Of a stretch of DNA of 64,000 bases, positions 27,628 through 36,909 are shown piece after piece. This stretch comes from Pseudoduganella danionis. GTDB lineage: Bacteria > Pseudomonadota > Gammaproteobacteria > Burkholderiales > Burkholderiaceae_D. Each line of letters begins with the position of its first letter. Position 1 is the stretch's first letter. The notes below the pieces were generated by a model, which saw only the letters and a list, made by a program, of their open reading frames with translations, had not been told where the DNA came from and made no database searches. The position numbers and the translations under genes are program-made. The stretch is taken from assembly GCF_009720775.1 (NCBI RefSeq), contig NZ_WNKW01000003.1, forward strand, positions 250,028-314,027, given 5' to 3'.

Positions 27628-28542
27628 TCAGGCGGGCGAATAGGCCAGCCGTACATAGATCGGTGCAAACGGCTCGGCCTGGGTAATTTCCACCAGTGTT
27701 TCCTTGGCCAGCTCCAGCAAGGCCACAAAGTTGACCACCACCACGGGCACACCGCCGGCGATGTCGAACAGGTCGGCGAACTCGACGAAGCGGCTGCTTT
27801 GCAGGCGCCGCAAGATGCCTGTCATGTGCTCGCGCACGGACAGTTCTTCGCGGCTGATCTTGTGATGCTGGACCAGCTTGGCCCGCTTCATCACATCCAG
27901 CCAGGCCTGCTGCAGATCGACGGGCGTGACGTCCGGCCAGCTGGTGACCAGACTCTGCTCGATAAAGATCTGGGTGCGGATGAAATCGCGCCCCACTTGC
28001 GGCACGGCGTTGAGATCGTAGGCGGCCAGCTTGATCTGTTCGTATTCGAGCAGACGTCGCACCAGTTCGGCACGCGGGTCGTCCATCTCGGCATCGAGCT
28101 CGGTCTGGCGCTGGGGCAGCAGCATGCGTGACTTAATTTCGATCAGCATGGCCGCCATCAACAGGTATTCTGCCGCCAGTTCCAGATTGGACAGGCGGAT
28201 CTGATCCACGTATTTCAGATATTGCAGCGTTAGCTGCGCCATCGGGATATCGAGAATATTGAAATTCTGTTTGCGGATCAGGTAAAGCAGCAAGTCCAGC
28301 GGACCCTCGAAAGCATCGAGGAAGATTTCCAGCGCGTCCGGCGGAATGTACAGATCGTTGGGCAGCTTGAGCAGCGGTTCGCCATACAGGCGGGCGAGGG
28401 CGGCCACTTCATTCGTGACGGCGGCCGCTTCGGCCACCGCTTCAGGGCTGACGGCAGGCTCGCCGGATGCAGCCAAGCCTGCCGCCGCATCGAAGTCGGC
28501 TGCAGGCACTTGCTGCTCCAGCGTTTGGTCTGGCAACGTCAT
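27628..28542 (-). CDS. scpA: segregation and condensation protein A
   Basis: 304-aa kleisin-type subunit of the SMC-ScpAB condensin. The core begins at about residue 68 with ALEIFLDAFEGPLDLLLYLI and continues with LIEIKSRMLLP, hallmarks of ScpA. The first ~60 residues are an Ala/Glu-rich extension without conservation. It lies 42 bases upstream of panC and 40 bases downstream of the DUF3460 gene, so these three form an operon. Confidence 0.95.
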   Translation of the reverse strand: MTLPDQTLEQQVPAADFDAAAGLAASGEPAVSPEAVAEAAAVTNEVAALARLYGEPLLKLPNDLYIPPDALEIFLDAFEGPLDLLLYLIRKQNFNILDIPMAQLTLQYLKYVDQIRLSNLELAAEYLLMAAMLIEIKSRMLLPQRQTELDAEMDDPRAELVRRLLEYEQIKLAAYDLNAVPQVGRDFIRTQIFIEQSLVTSWPDVTPVDLQQAWLDVMKRAKLVQHHKISREELSVREHMTGILRRLQSSRFVEFADLFDIAGGVPVVVVNFVALLELAKETLVEITQAEPFAPIYVRLAYSPA

Positions 28543-28582
28543 TGCTGCTCAGGTAGCGGCAGTCGCTAGGGTGGGGTAAGAC

Positions 28583-28792
28583 TTAGACTTTGTTCTGATA
28601 AACGTAAGCCTGTTGCTTGACGGCCGAGGCCAGCTGGCGTTGCTGTTCATCGAGGGAGATCGGCGGACGGTCCCACAGCAGGGCGCGGCCTTGCTGCTGG
28701 CGCTCATCCATGCCAGGATTCTTTTCTTTCAGGGCCTTGATGAACAGGGTGTGCTCGGATTCGTACATCGAATGTTGTTTGGACAGTTTCAT
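28583..28792 (-). CDS. DUF3460 family small protein
   Basis: 69 aa; the core YESEHTLFIKALKEKNP followed by QQQGRALLWDRPP matches the DUF3460 family found upstream of scpA-panC in Burkholderiales. The ATG at 28792 is chosen; an internal Met at residue 9 (MYESEH) is a possible alternative. Soluble, function unknown. Confidence 0.85.
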   Translation of the reverse strand: MKLSKQHSMYESEHTLFIKALKEKNPGMDERQQQGRALLWDRPPISLDEQQRQLASAVKQQAYVYQNKV

Positions 28793-28937
28793 ATAGTCTC
28801 TGTGGTTGGATCAGCAAGGCGTATTTTACCGCGCCGCAGCGTCAGCGGGCGAATTTGATGAGGGCCTGACAGCGCGAAATGCATGAATCAGGTATGCTTC
28901 ATGGCTGATTGTTGCATGATTTTCACGAAACTCCCTG

Positions 28938-29837
28938 ATGACCGAGCGCCTTACTCCCCGCACCATCCTGCTGTTGACCCTGCCACCGCTGCTGTGGGCT
29001 GGAAATGCCGTCGTCGGGCGCTTGTTGCACGATATGCTGCCGCCCGTGTTGCTGAATTTTCTACGCTGGGCGCTGGCGTTGTGCTTTTTGCTGCCGCTGG
29101 CCGGCCCCGTATTCCGCCGTGAAGCCGGGTTGTGGCGCTACTGGCGTCAGTACGCAGCGCTGGGCCTGCTCGGCATAGGCATGTACAACGCCCTGCAATA
29201 CATGGCGCTGCAAAGCTCGACACCGATCAACGTGACGCTGGTGGCCTCCGGCATGCCGGTGTGGATGATGCTGACGGGCTGGCTGTTCTTCGGCGTGCCC
29301 GTCAGCCGCAAGCAGGTGGCAGGTGCCGTGCTGTCTATCGCTGGCGTGGTGCTGGTGTTGGCGCGCGGCGAGTGGCGCCACGTGCTGGAACTGCGGCTGG
29401 TGGCGGGCGACCTGTTCATGATACTGGCCACGATAGCCTGGTCGCTGTATAGCTGGCTGCTGCTGCGCGTGAAAGAGCCGGCCGCCATTCGTGCGAACTG
29501 GGCCAGCTTCCTGCTGGCGCAGGTAGCGTTCGGCGTGCTGTGGTCGGGCGGTTTCGCGCTGGCAGAGCAGGCGGTAGGCGCCATGCCCGTGCACTGGAGC
29601 TGGGCGCTGGCGGCGGGCTTGCTGTATGTGGCGACCGGGCCAGCCATCGTGGCGTTTGGCTGCTGGGGCGCTGGCGTGCGCGCGGCCGGTCCCGCGATAG
29701 GTTCTTTCTTCGTCAATCTCACGCCGCTGTTTACGGCCGTACTGTCTTCCGCCATCCTCGGCGAAACCCCGCATGCTTACCACGCCGCAGCCTTTGCCCT
29801 GATCGTGGGCGGCATCGTGATCTCGGCGCGCCGCTAG
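28938..29837 (+). CDS. EamA/DMT family transporter
   Basis: 299 aa with ten predicted membrane helices in two EamA repeats. The first repeat starts LLTLPPLLWAGNAVVGRLL; the loop LQYMALQSSTPINVTLVAS and the repeat-2 end GETPHAYHAAAFALIVGGIV are typical of drug/metabolite exporters. Substrate unknown. It stands alone, divergent from the DUF3460 operon and convergent with the LysR gene, which ends 15 bases after it. Confidence 0.9.
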   Translation: MTERLTPRTILLLTLPPLLWAGNAVVGRLLHDMLPPVLLNFLRWALALCFLLPLAGPVFRREAGLWRYWRQYAALGLLGIGMYNALQYMALQSSTPINVTLVASGMPVWMMLTGWLFFGVPVSRKQVAGAVLSIAGVVLVLARGEWRHVLELRLVAGDLFMILATIAWSLYSWLLLRVKEPAAIRANWASFLLAQVAFGVLWSGGFALAEQAVGAMPVHWSWALAAGLLYVATGPAIVAFGCWGAGVRAAGPAIGSFFVNLTPLFTAVLSSAILGETPHAYHAAAFALIVGGIVISARR

Positions 29838-29852
29838 CGCTTACAACCAGGA

Positions 29853-30755
29853 TTAGCGGCTGGCCGCTTTCAGGGCGTCGATCAGCACGCGCACTTTCTG
29901 CGGCAGATGGGGCGTGGCCGGATAGACAGCGTGGATTTCACTGACGGGGAGCGACCAGTCTGGCAGCACGCGTAGCAGCCGTCCGGCCGCGACATCGTCT
30001 TTCACAGAGAATTCGGTGGCGCGCAGGATGCCGTCGCCTGCCAGCGCGGCTGCGCGGGTGGCGTAGGCCGTGTTCGAGGAAAACACCGTGTTCTGCATGT
30101 GCACTGCACTGCTGCTGCCATCGGCCGCATGCAGCGTGAACTGGGTGGGCTGGGCGATCACGGTCAGTGCGATATGGGGCAGGGCAGGCAGATCGGCCGG
30201 TGTGCGTGGCGTGCCGTGCCGCGCGAGGAAAGCGGGGCTGGCCACCAGCCAGCGGCGCAGCGGGGCTATGCGGGTGGCCATGTGGCCGGAATCATCGAGC
30301 TTGCCCAGCCTGACGGTGACATCGATGCCTTCGGCGATCAGATCGATGCGGTGGTCGCTGCACACCAGTTCGATTTTCAGGGCCGGATAGTCGGCCCTGA
30401 GCTGCGTCAGCACGGGCGAGAGCACCATCACACCATAATCGATGGGCGAGGCGACGCGCAGCGTGCCTTGCGGCGTCAATCGGCCGCTGCGTGCCTGCTC
30501 GATGGCTGTCTCGGCTGCATGCAGCAACTGGCGGCTGGCTTCGTAGAAACTGCGGCCAGCTTCTGTCAGGCTCAGCTTGCGGGTCGAACGGATGATCAAA
30601 CCCACGCCTATCTCCGCTTCCAGCAACTGCATATGCTTGCTGACCATGGATTTGGCCAGCCCCAGCCGCTGTGCTGCGGCCGTCAGCGATCCCGCTTCGA
30701 CCACGGCGACAAACGTGGTGAGGCGGTTTAGATTGATGTTGTGCAGGTCTATCAT
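29853..30755 (-). CDS. LysR family transcriptional regulator
   Basis: 300 aa from the ATG at 30755 (GGTGG upstream); an in-frame GTG at 30782 would overlap the palindrome that is probably its operator. The winged HTH is at 1-62 (RLTTFVAVVEAGSLTAAAQR, KSMVSKHMQLLEAE), followed by a substrate-binding domain. It belongs to the CrgA/AaeR-like branch judged by LRVASPIDYGVMVL. Divergent from the GST gene 121 bases away, which it probably controls. Confidence 0.92.
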   Translation of the reverse strand: MIDLHNINLNRLTTFVAVVEAGSLTAAAQRLGLAKSMVSKHMQLLEAEIGVGLIIRSTRKLSLTEAGRSFYEASRQLLHAAETAIEQARSGRLTPQGTLRVASPIDYGVMVLSPVLTQLRADYPALKIELVCSDHRIDLIAEGIDVTVRLGKLDDSGHMATRIAPLRRWLVASPAFLARHGTPRTPADLPALPHIALTVIAQPTQFTLHAADGSSSAVHMQNTVFSSNTAYATRAAALAGDGILRATEFSVKDDVAAGRLLRVLPDWSLPVSEIHAVYPATPHLPQKVRVLIDALKAASR

Positions 30756-30776
30756 GCCACCATTGTAGCTGCTATT

Positions 30777-30793
30777 GTCCACTTAAAGTGGAC
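30777..30793. promoter_or_regulatory. palindromic operator between LysR and GST genes
   Basis: GTCCACTT-A-AAGTGGAC is a perfect 17-base inverted repeat in the divergent intergenic region, 21 bases upstream of the LysR start codon. Likely binding site of the adjacent regulator; inference from position and symmetry. Confidence 0.6.
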
Positions 30794-30815
30794 TCTGATT
30801 CCCGCTTTGTACGAC

Positions 30816-30844
30816 TTATCGCGACGATCCAGCCTGCCTATACT
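30816..30844 (+). promoter_or_regulatory. possible promoter of the GST gene
   Basis: TTATCG (30816-30821), 17 bases, TATACT (30839-30844), 32 bases before the ATG. The -35 is weak, as expected for an activated promoter; the palindrome lies 23 bases upstream of the -35. Confidence 0.4.
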
Positions 30845-30876
30845 CGCTGTACACCCTCTTTGAATCAGGAGTTTTT

Positions 30877-31500
30877 ATGAAGCTGTACGGCATTCCCCTT
30901 TCCGGCCACACCCACCGTGTCGAGCTATTCCTGCGTCTGCTGCAACTGCCGCACGAATACGTGCAGGTGGATCTGGCGAACGGCGAACACAAACAGGCCG
31001 CCTTTCTGGCCAAGAACGCCTTCGGTGAAATCCCCGTGCTGGAAGATGGCGACGTAACGCTGGCCGATTCCAATGCCATTCTCGTCTATCTGGCGACGCG
31101 CTACGATGTGAGCGGCCTGTGGCTGCCGCGTGATGCCGTGGTGGCGGCACAGGTGCAGCGCTGGCTTTCTATCGCTGCCGGCAAGATCGCTGGCGGCCCG
31201 GCCACGGCGCGTCTGGTCTATGTGTTTGGCGCCCAGCGCAATCTGGCCGCAGCCCAGACCATGGGGACCCAGCTGTTCACCGTGATGGAACACGAACTGC
31301 AGCAGCGCAGCTGGCTGGCGGGCGAGCACCCTACCATTGCCGACATAGCCTGCTACAGCTATATCGCCCATGCGCCGGAAGGCGGCATTTCGCTCAAGCC
31401 TTATCCTAAACTGTGCGCATGGCTGGCCGCCATCCGCGCCTTGCCCGGCTTCGTGCCTATGCCGGTGACACCAGTAGGCCTTGCTACCGAGGAGATGTAA
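30877..31500 (+). CDS. glutathione S-transferase
   Basis: 207 aa. An N-terminal thioredoxin-like domain (MKLYGIPLSGHTHRVELFLR, then FGEIPVLEDGDVTLADSNAI with the cis-Pro and SN glutathione-binding residues) and an alpha-helical C-terminal domain (PTIADIACYSYI, the N-capping box). It probably conjugates or reduces electrophiles. Two bases separate its stop from the next start, so it is cotranscribed with the PNPOx-like gene, probably under control of the divergent LysR protein. Confidence 0.93.
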   Translation: MKLYGIPLSGHTHRVELFLRLLQLPHEYVQVDLANGEHKQAAFLAKNAFGEIPVLEDGDVTLADSNAILVYLATRYDVSGLWLPRDAVVAAQVQRWLSIAAGKIAGGPATARLVYVFGAQRNLAAAQTMGTQLFTVMEHELQQRSWLAGEHPTIADIACYSYIAHAPEGGISLKPYPKLCAWLAAIRALPGFVPMPVTPVGLATEEM

Positions 31501-31502
31501 TC

Positions 31503-32441
31503 ATGACGACCTTCCATGCGGGTGAGTTGGCCATGCAGGAGCGCGTGGGTATGCGCGAGCGCATCGCTGGTGCAGCGGAGTTCATCCGCCCCTTCATGCC
31601 GCAGCAGCACCGCGATTTCTTTGCCGGCCTGCCGTTCTTCTATCTCGCCGCGCTCGATGCTGGCGGTCAGCCTTGGGGGACGCTGCTGGCCGCGCAGGCT
31701 GGCTTCATCAGCACGCCCGATGAAGCAACGCTGCAGATCGATGGCGGCCTGCTGCCCGGTGATCCGCTGGAAGGTCTGTTACAGGTGGGCGCCCATGTGG
31801 GCGGGCTGGGGCTGGAGCCGACCACGCGGCGGCGTAATCGCCTCAATGGCGAGATCGTGCAGCGCGATCAGGATAGTCTGCAGATCGCCGTTAGCCAGAG
31901 CTTTGGCAACTGCCCCAAGTATATCCAGAGCCGCCAGCACTATCCGGCAGAACGGGGTGCTGCGGCAGCGCAGGTGCTGCGTGCCACGGCGCTGAGCGCC
32001 ACCGATAGCGCGCTGATTGCCGCTGCCGATACCTACTTCATCGCCAGCGCCCATATGGCGCACGATGCGGGGCAGGGGCGCGGTGTCGATATGTCGCACC
32101 GAGGCGGGCGGCCCGGCTTTGTGCTGGTGGAAGATGAACGCACGCTGCTGGCGCCCGAGTTTGTGGGCAACTTCTTCTTCAATACGCTGGGCAATTTAGC
32201 CAAGGATGGCAGAGCGGGCCTGCTGTTCATCGATTTCGCCAGCGGCGACCTGCTGCATCTCGCGGTCGACGCGGAGATTATCTGGGATGGCCCGAAGTTG
32301 CAGGCCTTTGCCGGTGCCGAGCGCCTGTTGCGCTTCCATGTGCGCGAAGTGGTGCGCAATGTGGGCGCTTTGCCTTTGCGCTGGAGTGCGCCCGAGCAGG
32401 CGCGCCAGCTTGAGCGCACGGGCAACTGGTCAGCCTCTTAA
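31503..32441 (+). CDS. pyridoxamine 5'-phosphate oxidase-like flavin-binding protein
   Basis: 312 aa from the ATG at 31503, directly after the GST stop. The FYLAALDAGGQPWGTLLA segment and the later MSHRGGRPGFVLV and FFFNTLGNLAKDGRAGLLFID segments match PNPOx-like split-barrel proteins found next to GST or ferredoxin-reductase modules. QSFGNCPKYIQSR is a further conserved block. Likely FMN-binding; no substrate can be named. The last four bases overlap the end of the convergent GNAT gene. Confidence 0.85.
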   Translation: MTTFHAGELAMQERVGMRERIAGAAEFIRPFMPQQHRDFFAGLPFFYLAALDAGGQPWGTLLAAQAGFISTPDEATLQIDGGLLPGDPLEGLLQVGAHVGGLGLEPTTRRRNRLNGEIVQRDQDSLQIAVSQSFGNCPKYIQSRQHYPAERGAAAAQVLRATALSATDSALIAAADTYFIASAHMAHDAGQGRGVDMSHRGGRPGFVLVEDERTLLAPEFVGNFFFNTLGNLAKDGRAGLLFIDFASGDLLHLAVDAEIIWDGPKLQAFAGAERLLRFHVREVVRNVGALPLRWSAPEQARQLERTGNWSAS

Positions 32442-32917
32442 TTGTCCAGCAGGCGCCGCATGACCAACGGCGGCGGTTCGAGCGGATTGGCATGCGAGTA
32501 TTCGAGTTCTTCTGCCAGTTCGAATTCGAAGGCCGTGTAGAAGTCGATCAGCTGCGGCTGGTCGCTGCGCACGGCTAGCCGCATTTCTTCTATGCCCACT
32601 GCCAGCCCGTGGTGAATCACGGCTTCCAGCAAGTGCTGCGAGATATTCTGGCCGCGATAATCGGGCAGCACGCCCATGCGGCAGATTTCCCACACGTCCG
32701 CATCATCATCGAGCGGCAGCCAGCGCACCGAACCTACCGGCGCTTCGTCGACCAGTAAAACAAAACCGCCGCCTGAGCGCAGATGTTCTGCGACCAGTAC
32801 GGCGGTTTCGCGGTGGCCGCTGGAGGTGACATTCACTTTGCCGGCCCACGCGGCGCGCGTGAGCTCGGCAATCAGAGAGGCATCGTCCAGTGTCGCTTCG
32901 CGTACCACGATGTTCAT
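32438..32917 (-). CDS. GNAT family N-acetyltransferase
   Basis: 159 aa. It begins MNIVVREATLDDASLIAELT and carries the acetyl-CoA binding stretch MGVLPDYRGQNISQHLLEAV (the R/Q-x-x-G-x-G/A site is slightly degenerate) and FYTAFEFE near the end. Acceptor unknown. It follows metG on the same strand by 21 bases and may be cotranscribed with it. Confidence 0.88.
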   Translation of the reverse strand: MNIVVREATLDDASLIAELTRAAWAGKVNVTSSGHRETAVLVAEHLRSGGGFVLLVDEAPVGSVRWLPLDDDADVWEICRMGVLPDYRGQNISQHLLEAVIHHGLAVGIEEMRLAVRSDQPQLIDFYTAFEFELAEELEYSHANPLEPPPLVMRRLLDN

Positions 32918-32938
32918 GCGCTATCCTCGTTCGCTGCC

Positions 32939-35104
32939 TTAGCTGATGCGCATACCCGGCTCGGCGCCCGGCCACGGGTTGAGGATGTAGATGCCCGGCT
33001 TGGCTTTTTCATCGACGGCCGAAGCCGCCATCACCATGCCTTCGGACACGCCGAACTTCATCTTGCGCGGCGCCAGATTGGCCACCAGCACGGTCAGCTT
33101 GCCGATCAGGTCTTCTGGCTGGTACATCGATTTGATGCCCGAGAAGACGTTACGCAGACGGCCTTCGCCTGCGTCCAGCGTCAGGCGCAGCAGCTTGTCC
33201 GAGCCTTCCACGTGCTCGCAGTTGACGATCTTGGCGATACGCAGGTCGACCTTGAAGAAGTCGTCCACCGAGATTTCCGGTGCAATCACTTCGATACCCG
33301 TTTCCGTGACCTGCACGGCTGGTGCGGCTTTGGCTTTGGCTGGCTTCTCGGCTTTGGCTGCCGGTGCAGCCGCAGGGGCGGCAGCTGCCTGCGGTGCATC
33401 GAACAGGTCTTCGATCATCTTCGGATCGACGCGCGTCATCAGGTGGGTGTAGGCGCCGATGGTACGACCAAGCATGGCGCTGGCCACTACGCCACTGGCC
33501 ACGTCGGTCTGGGCCCAGTCGAATTTCTCGTCGTTGAGGAACTTGGCCACATTGGCGGCTACACCCGGCAGTACTGGCGACAGCAGGATCGACAGTTGGC
33601 GGAACAGAATCAGCGCGGTGGTGCAGACGTCGTGCAGCTCGGCCAGTTTGCTCTCGTCTTTGGCGAGTATCCACGGCTTGTTCTCGTCCACGTACTGGTT
33701 GGCGAAGTCGGCGATCTCCATGATCTCACGCAGGGCTTTGCCGAACTCGCGGCTTTCGAAGTTGGCGGCGATATTCGCCTGACGCTCCACGCCTTCAGCC
33801 GTGACCAGTGCGCGCTTGATCCATGCCTGTGCATTGTCGGACAGGCTGGTTGCCAGCTTGCCGTCGAATTTCTTGGCGATGAAACCGGCGCAGCGCGAAG
33901 CGATGTTGACGTATTTGCCGATCAGGTCCGAGTTCACGCGGGCCACGAAGTCTTCACCCGTGAAGTCCAGATCTTCTACTTTGGAGTTCAGCTTGAAGGC
34001 GATGTAGTAGCGCAGCCATTCCGGATTCATGCCCAGATTCAGGTAGCGCAGCGGCGAGATGCCGGTGCCGCGCGATTTGGACATTTTCTCGTTGTTGACG
34101 GTCAGGTGGCCGTGCACAGCCACGCGCATGCGCTCGATGGTCGGATGGTCGGCGAACTTCAGCATGGCAGGCCAGAACAGCAGGTGGAAGGAGACGATGT
34201 CCTTGCCGATGAAGTGGATCTGTTCCGTTTGCGGGTCGGCCAGCAGCGCGTCGAAATCGATGCCTTGCTTGTCGCAGTAGTTTTTCAGCGAAGCCAGATA
34301 GCCCACTGGCGCGTCCAGCCAGACGTAGAAGTATTTGCCCGGTGCGTCAGGAATCGGGATGCCGAAGTAAGGCGCATCGCGCGAGATATCCCAGTCGGCC
34401 AGTTTTTCACCGGCTTCGCCCAGCCATTCCGATACCTTGTTGACCATCTCTGGTTGCAAACGGCCCGGCGTGTTGAGCCAGTCGCGCAGGAATTCGTAGC
34501 AGCGCTTGTCGGACAGCTTGAAGAAATACTGCTCCGAAGGCTTGAGCACGGGCGTGGCGTTGGTGAACACCGAGAACGGGTTGACCAGATCGGTAGGCTG
34601 GTAGGCCGCGCCGCACACTTCGCAGTTGTCGCCGTATTGATCCTTGGCGCCGCATTTCGGGCATTCGCCCTTGATGTTACGGTCGGCCAGGAACATGCCT
34701 TTGACGGGGTCGAAGAAGCGGTCCACCGTCTTGGTCTGGATCAGGCCCGCATCGCGCAGCTTGCGGTAGATGCCTTGCGACAGTTCCACGTTTTCCGGCG
34801 AATCGGTCGAGTACCAGTTGTCAAAAGCGATATGGAAGCCGTCCAGATACTGGGCGCGGCCCGCAGCGATCTTGGCCACGAATTCCTGAGGCGTGATGCC
34901 TTCTTTCTCTGCGGCAATCATAATCGGCGTGCCGTGGGTATCGTCGGCGCCGACAAAGTGCACCACGCGCTGGGCGTCGCCGTCGCGCTGCATTCGCTGG
35001 AACCGGACCCAGATGTCGGCCTGGATGTACTCCATCATGTGGCCAATGTGGAAAGCGGCGTTAGCGTAGGGCAGGGCAGTGGTGACGAACAGCTTGCGAG
35101 TCAT
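32939..35104 (-). CDS. metG: methionyl-tRNA synthetase
   Basis: 721 aa from the ATG at 35104 (an upstream in-frame start at 35137 adds 11 unconserved residues). The HIGH motif is in [15 protein letters not shown]; a zinc knuckle [19 protein letters not shown] follows in the connective domain; KMSKSRGTG is the second signature. A linker rich in Ala/Lys/Pro leads to a C-terminal EMAP/Trbp111-like tRNA-binding domain ([20 protein letters not shown]). Charges tRNA-Met, including the initiator encoded at 53893-53969. Divergent from mrp. Confidence 0.98.
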   Translation of the reverse strand: MTRKLFVTTALPYANAAFHIGHMMEYIQADIWVRFQRMQRDGDAQRVVHFVGADDTHGTPIMIAAEKEGITPQEFVAKIAAGRAQYLDGFHIAFDNWYSTDSPENVELSQGIYRKLRDAGLIQTKTVDRFFDPVKGMFLADRNIKGECPKCGAKDQYGDNCEVCGAAYQPTDLVNPFSVFTNATPVLKPSEQYFFKLSDKRCYEFLRDWLNTPGRLQPEMVNKVSEWLGEAGEKLADWDISRDAPYFGIPIPDAPGKYFYVWLDAPVGYLASLKNYCDKQGIDFDALLADPQTEQIHFIGKDIVSFHLLFWPAMLKFADHPTIERMRVAVHGHLTVNNEKMSKSRGTGISPLRYLNLGMNPEWLRYYIAFKLNSKVEDLDFTGEDFVARVNSDLIGKYVNIASRCAGFIAKKFDGKLATSLSDNAQAWIKRALVTAEGVERQANIAANFESREFGKALREIMEIADFANQYVDENKPWILAKDESKLAELHDVCTTALILFRQLSILLSPVLPGVAANVAKFLNDEKFDWAQTDVASGVVASAMLGRTIGAYTHLMTRVDPKMIEDLFDAPQAAAAPAAAPAAKAEKPAKAKAAPAVQVTETGIEVIAPEISVDDFFKVDLRIAKIVNCEHVEGSDKLLRLTLDAGEGRLRNVFSGIKSMYQPEDLIGKLTVLVANLAPRKMKFGVSEGMVMAASAVDEKAKPGIYILNPWPGAEPGMRIS

Positions 35105-35236
35105 GGTTGTTGCACTTTGTGGGTGGAAAAGGAGCATTTTAACAGCGGAAGCGGCCGCAGGTCATCTTCCGCGGCCGCTGCCAGCGGATTTCTGCCACGA
35201 TGCGCTAGAATGTGGGCACATTTCACGGAGATTTAC

Positions 35237-36337
35237 ATGAGCAACACAGTTGAACAGCTTATTGACCAGGTAAAGGCCGCACTGGCCCGCATTATCGATC
35301 CGAACACAGGGAAGGATTTTGTCAGCGGCAAGGCCGTGAAGAATCTGAAAGCCGATGGCGGCAACGTCAGCTTCGATATCGAGCTCGGTTATCCGGCGCG
35401 CAGCCAGTTTGATGCGATTCGCGCACTGGTGACGGACGGCGTACGCGGCGTGCCCGGTGTGAATAGCGTGACGGTGCAGGTGAGCAGCAAGATCATTGCC
35501 CACACGGTGCAGCGTGGTCTCAAGCTGATGCCGAATGTAAAAAATATCATTGCCGTGGCTTCCGGCAAGGGCGGCGTGGGCAAATCCACCACGGCCGTCA
35601 ATCTGGCGCTGGCGCTGGCGGCCGAAGGTGCGTCTGTCGGCCTGCTGGACGCCGATATCTATGGCCCGTCGCAGCCGATGATGCTGGGCGTATCCGGTCG
35701 TCCGGAAACGCTGGACGGCAAATCTATGGAGCCGCTGGAGAACTACGGCGTGCAGGTATCGTCGATCGGCTTCCTGATCGATCCGGACGAGCCTATGGTG
35801 TGGCGCGGTCCTATGGTCACGCAGGCGCTGCAGCAGCTGCTGGAGCAGACCAACTGGCGCGATCTCGACTATCTGGTAGTGGATATGCCGCCGGGTACGG
35901 GCGACATCCAGCTGACGCTGTCGCAGAAAGTGCCTGTCACGGGCGCCGTGATCGTCACCACGCCGCAGGATATCGCGCTGCTCGATGCACGCAAAGGCTT
36001 GAAGATGTTCGAGAAGGTCGGCATTCCTATCCTGGGCATCGTGGAAAACATGAGCACCCACGTGTGCTCGAATTGCGGCCACGTGGAGCACATCTTTGGC
36101 GAAGGTGGCGGTGCCAAGATGTGCGCCGACTTCAAGGTAGACTTCCTCGGCTCGCTGCCGCTGACCATGGCGATCCGCCAGCAGGCCGATTCCGGCAAGC
36201 CTACCGTGGTGGCCGAGCCGGATGGCAAGGTGGCTGGCATCTACAAGGATATCGCGCGCAAAATTGCAGTACAGGTCTCGGAGAAGGCCAAAGATATGAC
36301 CAGTAAGTTCCCTAGTATTGTGATCAAAAACGACTAA
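35237..36337 (+). CDS. apbC: Mrp/ApbC family Fe-S cluster carrier ATPase
   Basis: 366 aa. A MIP18/DUF59 domain (1-95) is fused to a deviant-Walker P-loop ATPase (SGKGGVGKSTTAVNLA, residues 109-124). Cys277 and Cys280 (VCSNCGH) are the conserved cluster-binding pair. It transfers Fe-S clusters to apoproteins. The start ATGAGCAACACAG at 35237 follows ACGGAGA; the much longer upstream frame is a shadow of metG. It shares a divergent promoter region with metG and is followed after 12 bases by the DUF4399 gene. Confidence 0.96.
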   Translation: MSNTVEQLIDQVKAALARIIDPNTGKDFVSGKAVKNLKADGGNVSFDIELGYPARSQFDAIRALVTDGVRGVPGVNSVTVQVSSKIIAHTVQRGLKLMPNVKNIIAVASGKGGVGKSTTAVNLALALAAEGASVGLLDADIYGPSQPMMLGVSGRPETLDGKSMEPLENYGVQVSSIGFLIDPDEPMVWRGPMVTQALQQLLEQTNWRDLDYLVVDMPPGTGDIQLTLSQKVPVTGAVIVTTPQDIALLDARKGLKMFEKVGIPILGIVENMSTHVCSNCGHVEHIFGEGGGAKMCADFKVDFLGSLPLTMAIRQQADSGKPTVVAEPDGKVAGIYKDIARKIAVQVSEKAKDMTSKFPSIVIKND

Positions 36338-36349
36338 CCGGAGAACCTC

Positions 36350-36739
36350 ATGAAACGTCTAATCCTTGCCGCCAGCCTGATGCTGGTAGGTAGCACTGCT
36401 TTTGCCCAGCAATCCGTAGCGTTTGTGGAACCGGCTGATGGCGCCACCGTCAGCAGCCCGTTCAAAGTGAAATTTGCAGTTACCGGCATGAACATCAAGC
36501 CGGCAGGGGATATGACGGAGAATACGGGGCACCACCATCTGCTGATCAACGCGAAGCCTGTGAAAGAGGGTGACGTGGTGCCGGCTGATGATACCCATAT
36601 CCACTTCGGCAAGGGGCAGACGGAGACGGAAGTCAAACTGGCACCGGGTACTTACAAACTGTCCATGCAGTTTGCCAATGGCCTGCACCAGTCCTACGGT
36701 CCCGGCATGAGCAAGGACATCACGATTACCGTTAAGTAA
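36350..36739 (+). CDS. exported DUF4399 protein
   Basis: 129 aa with a signal peptide (MKRLILAASLMLVGSTAFA). The mature part (VAFVEPADGATVSSPFKVKF, GHHHLLIN, THIHFGKGQTET) matches DUF4399, a small periplasmic beta-sandwich with a His-rich patch that could bind metal. Probably cotranscribed with the Fe-S carrier upstream; whether there is a functional link is unknown. Confidence 0.9.
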   Translation: MKRLILAASLMLVGSTAFAQQSVAFVEPADGATVSSPFKVKFAVTGMNIKPAGDMTENTGHHHLLINAKPVKEGDVVPADDTHIHFGKGQTETEVKLAPGTYKLSMQFANGLHQSYGPGMSKDITITVK

Positions 36740-36909
36740 GCTGTACTGCTCATAGTGGTCACGCTGGCCTCGGGCCGCCGTCAGCACTGCTGGCCGGCGG
36801 CCCTGTGTACTTATTGTGCACATTTCGTCATCTTTTTAGCGCAGTCCCAACAAGACGCCCCACGCGCCTGCACGTACATTAGAGGCTGGATATCTCTGAT
36901 GGAGTCAGT

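Noticed and set aside
32783..35236. Long N-terminal extension of the Fe-S carrier frame
   Set aside because: The extension lies antisense to metG; the conserved protein and ribosome-binding site begin at 35237.
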